From contig NZ_FPAC01000010.1 of the NCBI RefSeq assembly GCF_900116105.1, positions 1 through 64,000 on the forward strand: a DNA stretch of 64,000 nucleotides, read 5' to 3'. The stretch comes from Paenibacillus sp. 453mf. GTDB taxonomy: Bacteria > Bacillota > Bacilli > Paenibacillales > Paenibacillaceae. Position 1 is the first letter of the stretch; each line of letters starts with the position of its first letter. Below are positions 34,076 through 43,020 of this stretch, piece by piece. Below the pieces are notes generated by a model that worked only from the letters and a program-made list of their open reading frames with translations, did not search any database and had not been told where the DNA came from. The translations under genes were made by a program, and so were the position numbers.

Positions 34076-36151
34076 ATGGCAAGAGAGTTCTCCTTGAAAA
34101 ATACACGTAACATCGGGATCATGGCGCATATTGACGCCGGTAAAACTACTACCACTGAGCGGATCTTGTTCTACACAGGCCGTACGCACAAAATCGGGGA
34201 AGTTCACGAGGGTGCTGCGACTATGGACTGGATGGAGCAGGAACAGGAGCGCGGGATCACGATTACTTCCGCTGCTACGACCGCTCAATGGAAAGGTCAC
34301 CGCGTTAATATCATTGATACCCCGGGACACGTTGACTTCACAGTAGAAGTTGAACGTTCCCTTCGTGTATTGGACGGAGCAGTAGGTGTTTTCAGTGCGA
34401 AAGAAGGCGTTGAGCCTCAGTCTGAAACTGTATGGAGACAGGCTGACCGTTATGGCGTACCTCGTATCGCATATGTAAACAAAATGGATATCATCGGTGC
34501 AGATTACCTTAACGTTGTAAAGGATATGCGCGAGCGTCTTCAAGCAAATGCTGTTGCTATTCAGCTTCCAATCGGTGCTGAGAATGATTTCATTGGTATC
34601 ATTGATATCGTTGAGCAAAAAGCATATATGTATAAAGACGATCTTGGTAAAGACATCGAAGAAACTGCAATTCCTGCAGAATATGCAGATCAAGTTGAAG
34701 AGCTTCGTATGGAACTGATCGAGAAAGTAGCAGAGCTTGATGAAGATCTGACTATGAAATACCTAGAAGGCGAAGAACTCACTGTTGATGAGATCAAATT
34801 CGCTCTTCGTAAAGGGGTAGTAGAAGTTAAAATCTTCCCAGTTATCTGTGGATCTTCATACCGTAACAAAGGTGTTCAGCTGATGCTGGATGCGGTTCTA
34901 GACTATCTGCCAGCTCCAATTGATGTTCCTGACATCAAAGGTCATCTGGAAGATGGGACAGAAGCGATTCGTAAATCTTCTGACGAAGAGCCGTTCTCGG
35001 CACTTGCGTTCAAGATTATGACGGATCCTTATGTAGGTAAACTGACATTCTTCCGCGTATACTCCGGTGTTCTTACATCTGGATCCTACGTATTGAATGC
35101 AACTAAAGGAAAACGCGAACGTATCGGCCGTATCCTTCAAATGCACGCGAACAGCCGTCAAGAAATCACTGAAGTATATGCTGGTGATATCGCATCTGCT
35201 GTAGGTTTGAAAGATACAGGTACAGGTGATACACTATGTGATGAGAAGAATCCGGTAATTCTGGAGTCTATGAACTTCCCTGATCCGGTTATTCAAATCG
35301 CGGTTGAACCAAAAACCAAAGCTGACCAAGACAAAATGTCTGTTGCTCTCGGTAAGTTGACTGAAGAGGATCCAACTCTTCGTGCACATACTGATGAAGA
35401 AACAGGTCAAACTATTTTGGCTGGTATGGGTGAGCTTCACCTTGATATCATCATCGACCGTATGCGTCGTGAGTTCAAAGTGGACACAAACATTGGTCAA
35501 CCACAGGTTGCTTACCGTGAAACATTCCGTCAAGCAGCGCGCGTTGAAGGTAAATTCGTACGTCAGTCCGGTGGCCGCGGTCAGTATGGACACGTATGGG
35601 TTGAATTCGAGCCGCTTGAAGCGGGTAGCGGTAACCAATTCGACAGCAAAATTGTGGGTGGATCTGTACCACGTGAATACGTTGGTCCTGCTCAACAAGG
35701 TATTGAAGAAGCTATGAAAAATGGTGTCCTTGCAGGATTCCCACTTGTAGACGTTAAAGCTACAATCGTAGACGGTTCATACCATGATGTCGATTCCAAC
35801 GAGATGGCGTTTAAAATTGCCGGATCGATGGCGCTTAAAGCAGCTAAAGACAAGTGTAAAGCTGTCCTGCTTGAGCCAATCATGAAAGTGGAAGTTACTG
35901 TTCCAGAAGAGTACATGGGTGACGTAATGGGTATGCTGAACTCCCGTCGCGGTAGAATCGAAGGTATGGATTCCCGTGGTGGTACGCAAATCATTCGTGC
36001 TAAAGTACCTCTCTCTGAAATGTTTGGATACTCCACAACTCTCCGTTCTGGTACACAAGGACGCGGAGTGTTCTCCATGGAACTTTCTCACTACGAAGAA
36101 GTACCAAGAACAATCTCCGAGGAAATCGTGTCCAAAGTTAAGGGAGAATAA
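34076..36151 (+). CDS. fusA: Elongation factor G
   Basis: A 691-residue translational GTPase that drives translocation. G1 is AHIDAGKTT (about residues 17-25), the switch I region is GITITSAATT, G3 DTPGHVDF, and G4 NKMD. Domains II-V follow, with the domain IV signature GRGQYGHVWVEF. Length equals the B. subtilis protein to within a residue. AGGGAG precedes the ATG; a second ATG five bases upstream is out of frame. Fusidic-acid contact regions look normal, but I did not check each residue. Confidence 0.98.
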   Translation: MAREFSLKNTRNIGIMAHIDAGKTTTTERILFYTGRTHKIGEVHEGAATMDWMEQEQERGITITSAATTAQWKGHRVNIIDTPGHVDFTVEVERSLRVLDGAVGVFSAKEGVEPQSETVWRQADRYGVPRIAYVNKMDIIGADYLNVVKDMRERLQANAVAIQLPIGAENDFIGIIDIVEQKAYMYKDDLGKDIEETAIPAEYADQVEELRMELIEKVAELDEDLTMKYLEGEELTVDEIKFALRKGVVEVKIFPVICGSSYRNKGVQLMLDAVLDYLPAPIDVPDIKGHLEDGTEAIRKSSDEEPFSALAFKIMTDPYVGKLTFFRVYSGVLTSGSYVLNATKGKRERIGRILQMHANSRQEITEVYAGDIASAVGLKDTGTGDTLCDEKNPVILESMNFPDPVIQIAVEPKTKADQDKMSVALGKLTEEDPTLRAHTDEETGQTILAGMGELHLDIIIDRMRREFKVDTNIGQPQVAYRETFRQAARVEGKFVRQSGGRGQYGHVWVEFEPLEAGSGNQFDSKIVGGSVPREYVGPAQQGIEEAMKNGVLAGFPLVDVKATIVDGSYHDVDSNEMAFKIAGSMALKAAKDKCKAVLLEPIMKVEVTVPEEYMGDVMGMLNSRRGRIEGMDSRGGTQIIRAKVPLSEMFGYSTTLRSGTQGRGVFSMELSHYEEVPRTISEEIVSKVKGE

Positions 36152-36170
36152 GTTTTACTCACTGATGTAC

Positions 36171-36201
36171 ACAGCGTCATAAGGTTTACTTATGGTGCTG
36201 T
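36171..36201 (+). other. 13-bp hairpin between fusA and tuf
   Basis: ACAGCGTCATAAG (36171-36183) pairs without mismatch (two G-U) with CTTATGGTGCTGT (36189-36201) around a five-base loop. There is no T tract. TATAAT at 36218 follows but has no -35 box. This may be an mRNA processing or partial termination site that changes the tuf to fusA ratio. Confidence 0.6.
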
Positions 36202-36252
36202 AGACACAGTGCCAACATATAATATAAACCACTTTAAGGAGGCCACGTTCAA

Positions 36253-37443
36253 ATGGCAAAGGCTAAATTCGAACGTAATAAACCACACGTTAACATTGGT
36301 ACTATTGGTCACGTTGACCATGGTAAAACTACTTTGACTGCAGCAATCACTACTGTATTGTCCAAAACTTACGGCGGTGCAGCAGTTGCATTCGATCAAA
36401 TCGACAAAGCTCCAGAAGAGCGCGAACGCGGTATCACAATCTCTACTGCACACGTAGAGTACGAAACTGATGCACGTCACTATGCACACGTTGACTGCCC
36501 AGGTCACGCCGACTATGTTAAAAACATGATCACTGGTGCTGCACAAATGGACGGAGCGATCCTGGTTGTATCCGCAGCTGACGGTCCTATGCCGCAAACT
36601 CGTGAGCACATCCTTCTGTCCCGCCAAGTAGGCGTACCTTACATCGTAGTATTCTTGAACAAATGCGACATGGTAGAAGACGAAGAACTTCTTGAACTGG
36701 TTGAAATGGAAGTTCGCGACCTTCTTAGCGAATACGACTTCCCAGGTGATGACACTCCAATCACTCGTGGATCTGCTCGTGAAGCTCTTCAAAACCCAGA
36801 TGGCGAGTGGGCTCAAAAAATCATTGAGATGTTCAAAGAGATCGACACTTACATCCCAACTCCTGAGCGCGACACTGACAAGCCTTTCTTGATGCCTGTC
36901 GAGGACGTATTCTCCATCACTGGTCGTGGTACAGTTGCTACAGGCCGTGTAGAGCGTGGTACTGTTAAAGTCGGCGATGAAATCGAAATCGTTGGTATCG
37001 CTGAAGAGTCCAAAAAATCCGTAGTAACGGGCGTTGAAATGTTCCGTAAACTTCTGGATTCCGCTCAAGCGGGTGACAACATCGGAGCATTGCTTCGTGG
37101 TGTAGACCGTGCTCAAATCGAGCGTGGACAAGTGCTTTCCAAACCAGGTTCAGTTAAACCTCATACTGAGTTCACTGCTCAAGTATACGTTCTGACTAAA
37201 GAAGAAGGTGGCCGTCATAAGCCTTTCTTCACTGGATACCGTCCTCAGTTCTACTTCCGTACAACTGACGTAACGGGAATCATCAACCTGCCAGAAGGTA
37301 CTGAAATGGTTATGCCTGGCGACAACATCGAAGTAACAGTATCCCTGATCGCTCCAATCGCTATCGAAGAAGGAACTAAGTTCTCTATTCGTGAAGGTGG
37401 ACGTACAGTAGGCGCTGGTGCGGTAGCAACAATCATTAAATAA
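36253..37443 (+). CDS. tuf: Elongation factor Tu
   Basis: A 396-residue translational GTPase delivering aminoacyl-tRNA. GHVDHGKTT (about 18-26), DCPGHADY and NKCD are the G1, G3 and G4 motifs. Domains II and III follow; the C-terminal GGRTVGAGAVATI is typical. AAGGAGG precedes the ATG. Only one tuf copy is in the window. A strong terminator follows, ending the str operon. Confidence 0.98.
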   Translation: MAKAKFERNKPHVNIGTIGHVDHGKTTLTAAITTVLSKTYGGAAVAFDQIDKAPEERERGITISTAHVEYETDARHYAHVDCPGHADYVKNMITGAAQMDGAILVVSAADGPMPQTREHILLSRQVGVPYIVVFLNKCDMVEDEELLELVEMEVRDLLSEYDFPGDDTPITRGSAREALQNPDGEWAQKIIEMFKEIDTYIPTPERDTDKPFLMPVEDVFSITGRGTVATGRVERGTVKVGDEIEIVGIAEESKKSVVTGVEMFRKLLDSAQAGDNIGALLRGVDRAQIERGQVLSKPGSVKPHTEFTAQVYVLTKEEGGRHKPFFTGYRPQFYFRTTDVTGIINLPEGTEMVMPGDNIEVTVSLIAPIAIEEGTKFSIREGGRTVGAGAVATIIK

Positions 37444-37471
37444 TTTGGCTGCAAGCCGAATCATATAAAGT

Positions 37472-37511
37472 AACAGTGTACTGTAACGAGCAACAGTGTA
37501 TCGGAACGAAC
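37472..37511 (+). repeat. Two-copy imperfect 20-base tandem repeat
   Basis: AACAGTGTACTGTAACGAGC is followed directly by AACAGTGTATCGGAACGAAC (16 of 20 positions the same). It lies between the tuf stop and its terminator; it may just be a local duplication. Confidence 0.6.
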
Positions 37512-37548
37512 AAAAGGATCTTGGCGTTAATCGCCAAGATCCTTTTTC
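37512..37548 (+). terminator. Terminator of the str operon
   Basis: A perfect 15-bp stem, AAAAGGATCTTGGCG with CGCCAAGATCCTTTT, five-base loop, then T residues. Confidence 0.93.
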
Positions 37549-37579
37549 TATATAAGAAATTCATTTTCATAAATTACCT

Positions 37580-37609
37580 TTGGCTTTTTAGAGCTCTATC
37601 ATATATAAT
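37580..37609 (+). promoter_or_regulatory. Upstream SigA promoter of the S10 operon
   Basis: TTGGCT at 37580-37585, an 18-base spacer and TATAAT at 37604-37609. Confidence 0.6.
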
Positions 37610-37697
37610 AGTTCGAGTTGCGATTCGGGAAGTGCATTCGAGAAAATAGAAAACTGAAGTCGATTCAGAATTTTATTTATCTTTTTTATATAAAAGC

Positions 37698-37726
37698 TTG
37701 CATTGCGCCTAAGTTTTCTATATAAT
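37698..37726 (+). promoter_or_regulatory. SigA promoter of the S10 operon
   Basis: TTGCAT at 37698-37703, a 17-base spacer and TATAAT at 37721-37726, with an AT-rich stretch upstream. It would give a leader of about 130 nt before rpsJ. Confidence 0.78.
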
Positions 37727-37740
37727 AATGAATGTTGTTC

Positions 37741-37810
37741 TGTGACGTTGCGATGATGTGAGAGGTTACTGACACACCCGGCCCCTTTGCCATGGGAGAG
37801 TGGGTCAGAA
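37741..37810 (+). promoter_or_regulatory. Structured leader of the S10 operon
   Basis: CTGA (37769-37772) and CCC (37777-37779) pair with GGG (37802-37804) and TCAG (37805-37808). Inside, GGC pairs with GCC around CCCTTT. The string ACACACCCGGCCCCTTTGCC looks like a conserved element I recall in front of rpsJ in Bacillales; that is memory, not a search. It probably serves feedback control by a ribosomal protein, but the ligand is not visible from sequence. Confidence 0.5.
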
Positions 37811-37864
37811 AATTTTCACGGAGTATGTCCGATATTAAATTGGGCGATAGAAGGAGGGACTAAA

Positions 37865-38173
37865 ATGGCAAAGCAAAAAATTCGTATTCGTTTGAAAGCT
37901 TACGACCACAGAATTCTTGATCAATCCGCTGAGAAAATTGTTGAAACGGCAAAACGTTCGGGTGCAGGTGTATCCGGTCCGATTCCGCTTCCAACTGAGA
38001 AACAAATTATTACTATTCTCCGTGCGGTACACAAGTACAAGGATTCCCGGGAGCAATTCGAAATGCGCACACATAAGCGTTTGATCGATATTGTTAACCC
38101 AACTCCACAAACTGTGGATGCCTTGATGCGCTTGGATCTGCCGTCCGGTGTAGATATCGAAATTAAATTGTAA
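37865..38173 (+). CDS. rpsJ: 30S ribosomal protein S10 (NusE)
   Basis: A 102-residue protein of the 30S head that also acts as NusE in antitermination and couples to NusG. The conserved loop KRSGAGVSGPIPLPTEK lies near residue 29 and THKRLIDIVNPT near 76. AAGGAGGGA precedes the ATG at 37865. It opens the S10-spc-alpha superoperon. Confidence 0.98.
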   Translation: MAKQKIRIRLKAYDHRILDQSAEKIVETAKRSGAGVSGPIPLPTEKQIITILRAVHKYKDSREQFEMRTHKRLIDIVNPTPQTVDALMRLDLPSGVDIEIKL

Positions 38174-38211
38174 TCTAGTAATGTATTAATGGAAGGAAAA
38201 GAGGTGTCAAC

Positions 38212-38835
38212 ATGAAAGGTATCTTAGGTAAAAAACTAGGCATGACGCAAGTGTTTACTCCAGAAGGTAACGTAATCCCTGTTACAGTTATTGAAGCAGG
38301 TCCATCTGTTGTCTTGCAAAAGAAAGACCTTGAGAACGACGGCTATGAAGCGGTTCAACTAGGTTATGCCGATAAGAAAGAAAAAAGTGCTAACAAACCT
38401 GAAACAGGACATGCGAAAAAAGCTAATACAGCTCCTAAGCGCTACGTTCGCGAACTCCGCGGTGTTGATCTTGCGGGATTCGAGGTTGGCCAAGAAATTA
38501 AAGCAGACATCTTCGCTGAAGGCGAATTTGTTGACGTAACAGGAATCTCTAAAGGTAAAGGTTTTGCCGGCGTTATCAAACGTTGGGGACAAAGCACTGG
38601 GCCTATGTCTCACGGTTCCCGTTATCATAGAGGTCCTGGTTCCATGGGTTCCATCCAAGCGAACCGTGTTCCTAAAGGTAAACACCTTCCAGGACATATG
38701 GGTCATGAGACAATCACAATTCAACGTCTTGAAGTTATCAAAGTAGACGCTGAGCGTAACGTATTGCTTGTTAAAGGTTCTATTCCTGGACCGAAAAACA
38801 GCTTCGTTAAAATTAGAGAATCGGTGAAGAAATAA
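38212..38835 (+). CDS. rplC: 50S ribosomal protein L3
   Basis: A 207-residue protein starting MKGILGKKLGMTQVF. It binds 23S rRNA near the peptidyl-transferase centre; the central extension GFAGVIKRWGQSTGPMSHGS carries the residues linked to tiamulin and linezolid response, and looks normal. AAGAGGTGTC precedes the ATG. It lies 38 bases after rpsJ. Confidence 0.98.
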   Translation: MKGILGKKLGMTQVFTPEGNVIPVTVIEAGPSVVLQKKDLENDGYEAVQLGYADKKEKSANKPETGHAKKANTAPKRYVRELRGVDLAGFEVGQEIKADIFAEGEFVDVTGISKGKGFAGVIKRWGQSTGPMSHGSRYHRGPGSMGSIQANRVPKGKHLPGHMGHETITIQRLEVIKVDAERNVLLVKGSIPGPKNSFVKIRESVKK

Positions 38836-38861
38836 TCACCTAAAGAAAGGAGGAACACAAA

Positions 38862-39485
38862 ATGCCAAAAGTAGCACTTTTTAATGTCAGTGGTAGCCAA
38901 GTAGGAGAAGTTGAACTGAACGATGCAGTATTCGGAATTGAGCCGAACACTCATGTACTTCACGATGCTGTTGTTATGCAACGCGCTTCCCTGCGTCAAG
39001 GTACACACAAAGTAAAAGGACGTTCTGAAGTACGCGGCGGTGGACGTAAGCCTTGGAAACAAAAAGGTACTGGACGCGCTCGTCAAGGTTCGATCCGTGC
39101 ACCACAATGGGTAGGCGGCGGTACTGTGTTTGGTCCAACACCACGCAGCTATGCGTTCAAACTGCCTAAGAAAGTTCGTCGTCTGGCGATTAAATCCGCT
39201 TTGTCTTCCAAAGTGATTGATAACGAAATTATCGTTCTGGATGCTCTTGCTCTGAATGCACCGAAAACTAAAGAGTTTGCAGCTATTTTGAATAACCTCA
39301 AAGTAGATCGCAAAGCTTTGATCGTTGCTCCGGGCTATGATGATAATGTTGCTCTTTCCGCAAGAAATATTCCTGGTGTGAAATTTGTAGCGGCTGACGG
39401 CATTAATGTTCTTGACGTACTTACGTACGACAAACTGATCATTACGAAAGAAGCAGTTCAGAAGGTAGAGGAGGTGCTCGCGTAA
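38862..39485 (+). CDS. rplD: 50S ribosomal protein L4
   Basis: A 207-residue protein whose long loop lines the exit tunnel. The conserved loop WKQKGTGRARQGSIRAPQW lies near residue 65, in the form found in macrolide-sensitive strains. It ends with TAATG, so its last base is the first base of rplW (translational coupling). AAAGGAGG precedes the ATG. Confidence 0.98.
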   Translation: MPKVALFNVSGSQVGEVELNDAVFGIEPNTHVLHDAVVMQRASLRQGTHKVKGRSEVRGGGRKPWKQKGTGRARQGSIRAPQWVGGGTVFGPTPRSYAFKLPKKVRRLAIKSALSSKVIDNEIIVLDALALNAPKTKEFAAILNNLKVDRKALIVAPGYDDNVALSARNIPGVKFVAADGINVLDVLTYDKLIITKEAVQKVEEVLA

Positions 39486-39775
39486 TGAAGAATCCTCGTG
39501 ACATTATTAAACGTCCGGTGATTACTGAACGTACAGCTGATATGATGGCCGACTTGAAATATGTATTTGAAGTCGATATCCGTGCGAACAAAACCGAAAT
39601 CAAAGCTGCTGTTGAAGAAATCTTCAACGTTAAAGTGAAAAACGTGAACACTCTTCGCGTACCTGGTAAGTTGAAACGCTACGGACGTTACTCTGGATAC
39701 ACTCCTGAGTGGAAAAAAGCATTCGTAACTTTGACTCCAGACAGCAAAGCTCTTGAGTTCTTTGAATCGGTATAA
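39485..39775 (+). CDS. rplW: 50S ribosomal protein L23
   Basis: A 96-residue protein at the tunnel exit, the docking site for trigger factor and SRP. It starts MKNPRDIIKRPVITERT; the C-terminal signature KVKNVNTLRVPGK is present. The start overlaps the rplD stop by one base; GAGGAGG is within the end of rplD. Confidence 0.98.
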   Translation: MKNPRDIIKRPVITERTADMMADLKYVFEVDIRANKTEIKAAVEEIFNVKVKNVNTLRVPGKLKRYGRYSGYTPEWKKAFVTLTPDSKALEFFESV

Positions 39776-39805
39776 TAAGAAACTTGAAGTAAGGAGGGAA
39801 AATCA

Positions 39806-40636
39806 GTGCCAATCAAAAAGTACAAACCGACGTCTCCGGCTAGACGTAACATGTCTGTGTCTACTTTTGAAGAGATCACAACAAATCAGCCAGAGAAATC
39901 GCTGCTTGCTCCACTGAGCAAAACAGCTGGCCGTAACAACCAAGGTAAAATTACGGTTCGTCATCATGGCGGCGGACACAAACGTAAATATCGTATTATT
40001 GATTTTAAACGTACTAAAGATGGAATACCGGGCCGCGTTGCTACAATCGAGTATGACCCGAACCGTACTTCCAACATCGCTCTGATCCATTATGCAGATG
40101 GTGAGAAACGTTACATCATCGCTCCTAAAGGACTTAAAGTAGGGGATCAAATCGAATCCGGACCTAGCTCCGACATCAAAACAGGTAACGCATTGCCACT
40201 TGAGAACATTCCAGTAGGTACCGTTATCCACAACATCGAACTTCAACCAGGTAAAGGTGGACAATTGGTTCGCGCAGCTGGTACTGAAGCTCAACTTCTT
40301 GGTAAAGAAGAAAAATATGTAACAGTTCGTCTTTCTTCCGGTGAAGTACGCCGCATCCTTAAAACTTGCCGCGCTACAATCGGATCTGTTGGTAACGAAG
40401 ATCACGAACTTATTAAAATCGGTAAAGCAGGCCGTAGCCGCTGGCTCGGACAACGTCCTGAAGTTCGCGGGGTAGTAATGAACCCTAACGATCACCCTCA
40501 CGGTGGTGGTGAAGGACGCGCTCCAATCGGACGTAAATCGCCAATGTCTCCATGGGGTAAACCAACTCTTGGTTACAAAACGCGTAAGAAAAACAAAGCT
40601 TCTGACAAATACATCGTTCGCCGCCGCACGAAGTAA
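39806..40636 (+). CDS. rplB: 50S ribosomal protein L2
   Basis: A 276-residue protein essential for subunit joining and peptidyl transfer. The universal motif MNPNDHPHGGGEGRAPIG with the key histidine lies near residue 225. GTG start at 39806 follows AAGGAGGG. The length is normal. Confidence 0.98.
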   Translation: MPIKKYKPTSPARRNMSVSTFEEITTNQPEKSLLAPLSKTAGRNNQGKITVRHHGGGHKRKYRIIDFKRTKDGIPGRVATIEYDPNRTSNIALIHYADGEKRYIIAPKGLKVGDQIESGPSSDIKTGNALPLENIPVGTVIHNIELQPGKGGQLVRAAGTEAQLLGKEEKYVTVRLSSGEVRRILKTCRATIGSVGNEDHELIKIGKAGRSRWLGQRPEVRGVVMNPNDHPHGGGEGRAPIGRKSPMSPWGKPTLGYKTRKKNKASDKYIVRRRTK

Positions 40637-40714
40637 TACACAGTCTATCTGTGCATAACTTCGCGCGAGCGATCGTGAATGAACGAGAACATTGGATGAA
40701 GGGAGGATTTACAC

Positions 40715-40993
40715 ATGAGTCGCAGTCTTAAAAAAGGGCCATTCGTAGATGGCTACCTGTTGAAAAAAGTAGAAGACATGAACGAGTCTGGCAAAAAGCT
40801 GGTGATCAAAACTTGGTCCCGTCGTTCTACAATTTTCCCACAATTCATTGGACATACGTTTGGTGTGTATGACGGCCGTAAACACGTTCCTGTATATGTA
40901 ACGGAAGATATGGTTGGACACAAGCTGGGTGAGTTCGCTCCTACGCGTACTTATAAAGGCCATGCAGCAGACGATAAGAAGACTAGAAGATAA
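40715..40993 (+). CDS. rpsS: 30S ribosomal protein S19
   Basis: A 92-residue protein of the 30S head. It starts MSRSLKKGPFVDGYLL and has the conserved TWSRRSTIFPQFIGHTFGV region. GGGAGG precedes the ATG. In the 78-base gap after rplB a CACAG-TCTAT-CTGTG hairpin is seen at about 40640-40654. Confidence 0.98.
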   Translation: MSRSLKKGPFVDGYLLKKVEDMNESGKKLVIKTWSRRSTIFPQFIGHTFGVYDGRKHVPVYVTEDMVGHKLGEFAPTRTYKGHAADDKKTRR

Positions 40994-41032
40994 ATGATCA
41001 TCAAGCGCTAATGTTTGAGAGGAGGTTAAACA

Positions 41033-41365
41033 ATGGAAGCAAAAGCACATGCCAAGTTTATTCGGATTGCTCCTCGTAAAGTTCAACTCGTTGTTGACTT
41101 GATTCGCGGCAAGCAAGTGGGCGAGGCGATCGCGATTCTGCGCCACACTCCAAAATCCGCTTCTCCAGTAGTTGAGAAGTTGCTGAACTCTGCTATCGCA
41201 AACGCGGAGCACAACTACTCCCTGGATGTTAACAAACTGGTTATCTCGCAAGCTTACGTAAACCAAGGTCCGACAATGAAACGTTTCCGCCCTCGTGCAA
41301 TGGGACGTGCAAGCCGGATCAACAAACGCACTAGCCACATTACTTTGGTGGTATCTGAAAAATAA
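41033..41365 (+). CDS. rplV: 50S ribosomal protein L22
   Basis: A 110-residue protein whose beta-hairpin reaches the exit tunnel constriction. The conserved end FRPRAMGRASRINKRTSHI is present without the insertions or deletions known from macrolide resistance. GAGGAGG precedes the ATG. Confidence 0.98.
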   Translation: MEAKAHAKFIRIAPRKVQLVVDLIRGKQVGEAIAILRHTPKSASPVVEKLLNSAIANAEHNYSLDVNKLVISQAYVNQGPTMKRFRPRAMGRASRINKRTSHITLVVSEK

Positions 41366-41378
41366 GGAGGGAAAACGT

Positions 41379-42044
41379 GTGGGACAAAAGGTAAATCCCG
41401 TTGGACTCCGTATTGGTGTCATTCGTGACTGGGAATCCAAATGGTACGCAGGCAAAGATTTCGGTGATCTCTTGCTGGAAGACGTTAAAATTCGTGAATA
41501 CCTGAAAAATAAATTGAAAGATTCCGCAGTATCTCGTATTGAAATCGAGAGAGCGGCTAACCGTGTCAACGTAACGATCCACACTGCTAAACCAGGAATG
41601 GTTATCGGTAAAGGTGGTTCTGAAGTTGAAATTCTCCGTGGTCAGATCACGAAGATTGCTGGCGGTAAGAAAGTTCATATCAACATCTCTGAAATCAAAC
41701 AACCAGACCTTGACGCAATTCTCGTTGCTGAAAGCATTGCACAACAATTGGAACGCCGTGTTTCTTTCCGTCGTGCTCTGAAACAAGCAATTCAAAGAAC
41801 TATGCGTGCAGGTGCTAAAGGTATCAAAACACAAGTAGGCGGACGTCTTGGCGGTGCTGAGATCGCACGTTCTGAAGGCTACAGTGAAGGAACTGTTCCA
41901 CTGCACACGCTTCGTGCCGACATCGACTATGGTACAGCAGAAGCTCATACAACTTACGGCCGTCTTGGCGTGAAAGTATGGATCTATCGTGGAGAGGTTC
42001 TTCCTACGGCTAAGAAACAAGCTGCTAAGGAAGGAGGCAACTAA
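41379..42044 (+). CDS. rpsC: 30S ribosomal protein S3
   Basis: A 221-residue protein at the mRNA entry channel. An N-terminal KH domain carries KPGMVIGKGGSEVE near residue 67; the C-terminal domain has ARSEGYSEGTVPLHTLRADI. The start is GTG at 41379 (reading GQKVNPVGLRIG after the start residue), seven bases from AAGGAGGG. An upstream in-frame ATG inside rplV would add 28 unrelated residues. Confidence 0.97.
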   Translation: MGQKVNPVGLRIGVIRDWESKWYAGKDFGDLLLEDVKIREYLKNKLKDSAVSRIEIERAANRVNVTIHTAKPGMVIGKGGSEVEILRGQITKIAGGKKVHINISEIKQPDLDAILVAESIAQQLERRVSFRRALKQAIQRTMRAGAKGIKTQVGGRLGGAEIARSEGYSEGTVPLHTLRADIDYGTAEAHTTYGRLGVKVWIYRGEVLPTAKKQAAKEGGN

Positions 42045-42046
42045 TC

Positions 42047-42481
42047 ATGTTGGTGCCAAAACGCGTAAAACACCGCAAGCAACAACGCGGTCACATGAAA
42101 GGTCAAGCTAAAGGCGGAACTACACTGAACTTTGGTGAGTACGGTCTGCAAGCAACTGAACCATCTTGGATTACGAACCGTCAGATCGAGGCTGCTCGTA
42201 TCGCGATGACTCGTTACATCAAACGTGGTGGTAAAGTTTGGATTAAAATCTTCCCAGACAAACCTATTACTCAAAAGCCTCTCGAAGTACGTATGGGTAG
42301 TGGTAAAGGTAATGTTGAGAAATGGGTTGCTGTTGTAAAACCAGGTAAGATCATGTTCGAGCTTTCTGGTGTATCTGAAGAAGTTGCTCGCGAAGCAATG
42401 CGTCTGGCTGCTCACAAGCTGCCAATCAAGACGAAGTTCGTGAAACGTGAAGAATTGGGTGGTGAAGTAAATGAAGGCTAG
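42047..42481 (+). CDS. rplP: 50S ribosomal protein L16
   Basis: A 144-residue protein close to the A-site tRNA elbow. It starts MLVPKRVKHRKQQRG; WITNRQIEAARIAMTRY and GSGKGNVEKWVAVVKPG are conserved. It begins just after the rpsC stop and overlaps rpmC by eleven bases, so translation is probably coupled. Confidence 0.98.
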   Translation: MLVPKRVKHRKQQRGHMKGQAKGGTTLNFGEYGLQATEPSWITNRQIEAARIAMTRYIKRGGKVWIKIFPDKPITQKPLEVRMGSGKGNVEKWVAVVKPGKIMFELSGVSEEVAREAMRLAAHKLPIKTKFVKREELGGEVNEG

Positions 42482-42668
42482 TGAATTCCGCAACCTAACC
42501 ACTGCTGAAATTGAGCAAAAGATTGCCGGATTTAAAGAAGAACTCTTTAACCTCCGCTTTCAACTCGCTACCGGTCAGCTTGATAACCCGACACGTATTC
42601 GTGACGTACGTAAAGAAATTGCACGTGCTAAAACGATCATCCGTGAAAGAGAACTTGGGATTAGCTAA
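42471..42668 (+). CDS. rpmC: 50S ribosomal protein L29
   Basis: A 65-residue two-helix protein beside L23 at the tunnel exit. It has ELFNLRFQLATGQLDNP and the C-terminal IARAKTIIRERE signature. The start lies inside the end of rplP, where GGGTGGTG serves as binding site. Confidence 0.97.
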   Translation: MKASEFRNLTTAEIEQKIAGFKEELFNLRFQLATGQLDNPTRIRDVRKEIARAKTIIRERELGIS

Positions 42669-42719
42669 TAAATAGTACCGGATGGAACATCCGTCTGTAA
42701 TTGAGGAAGGAGGCCAACA

Positions 42720-42986
42720 ATGAGCGAAGAACGTAACGCACGTCGAGTGCAAATCGGTAAAGTGGTTAGCGACAAAATGGACAAAACAATCGTGGTTGCT
42801 GTAGAAACCTACAAAAAGCATGACTTGTACCATAAACGCATCAAATACACGAAAAAGTTCAAAGCACATGATGAAAATAACACTGCGAAAATCGGTGATA
42901 CTGTTAAAATCATGGAAACTCGTCCTTTGTCGAAAGACAAAAACTGGAGACTTGTTGAAGTCGTAGAAAAAGCGGTTATCATTTAA
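42720..42986 (+). CDS. rpsQ: 30S ribosomal protein S17
   Basis: An 88-residue OB-fold protein that binds 16S rRNA early in assembly. It has RVQIGKVVSDKMDKTIVV and the signature GDTVKIMETRPLSKDK. AAGGAGG precedes the ATG. Confidence 0.98.
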   Translation: MSEERNARRVQIGKVVSDKMDKTIVVAVETYKKHDLYHKRIKYTKKFKAHDENNTAKIGDTVKIMETRPLSKDKNWRLVEVVEKAVII

Positions 42987-43020
42987 TGGTATTCAGCTTT
43001 GCTGAAAGGAGGAAAACAAG

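Larger units (their letters stand above)
37444..37864 (+). other. tuf terminator and rpsJ promoter/leader region
   Basis: About 420 bases. It contains a two-unit 20-base imperfect tandem repeat (37472-37511), the tuf terminator (37512-37548), two SigA promoters (37580-37609 and 37698-37726) and the structured S10 leader. No gene is seen; in-frame codons upstream of rpsJ lack a ribosome binding site. Confidence 0.6.

Noticed and set aside
37787..37864. N-terminal extension of rpsJ
   Set aside because: In-frame codons exist but belong to the structured leader; S10 starts at 37865 with AAGGAGGGA.
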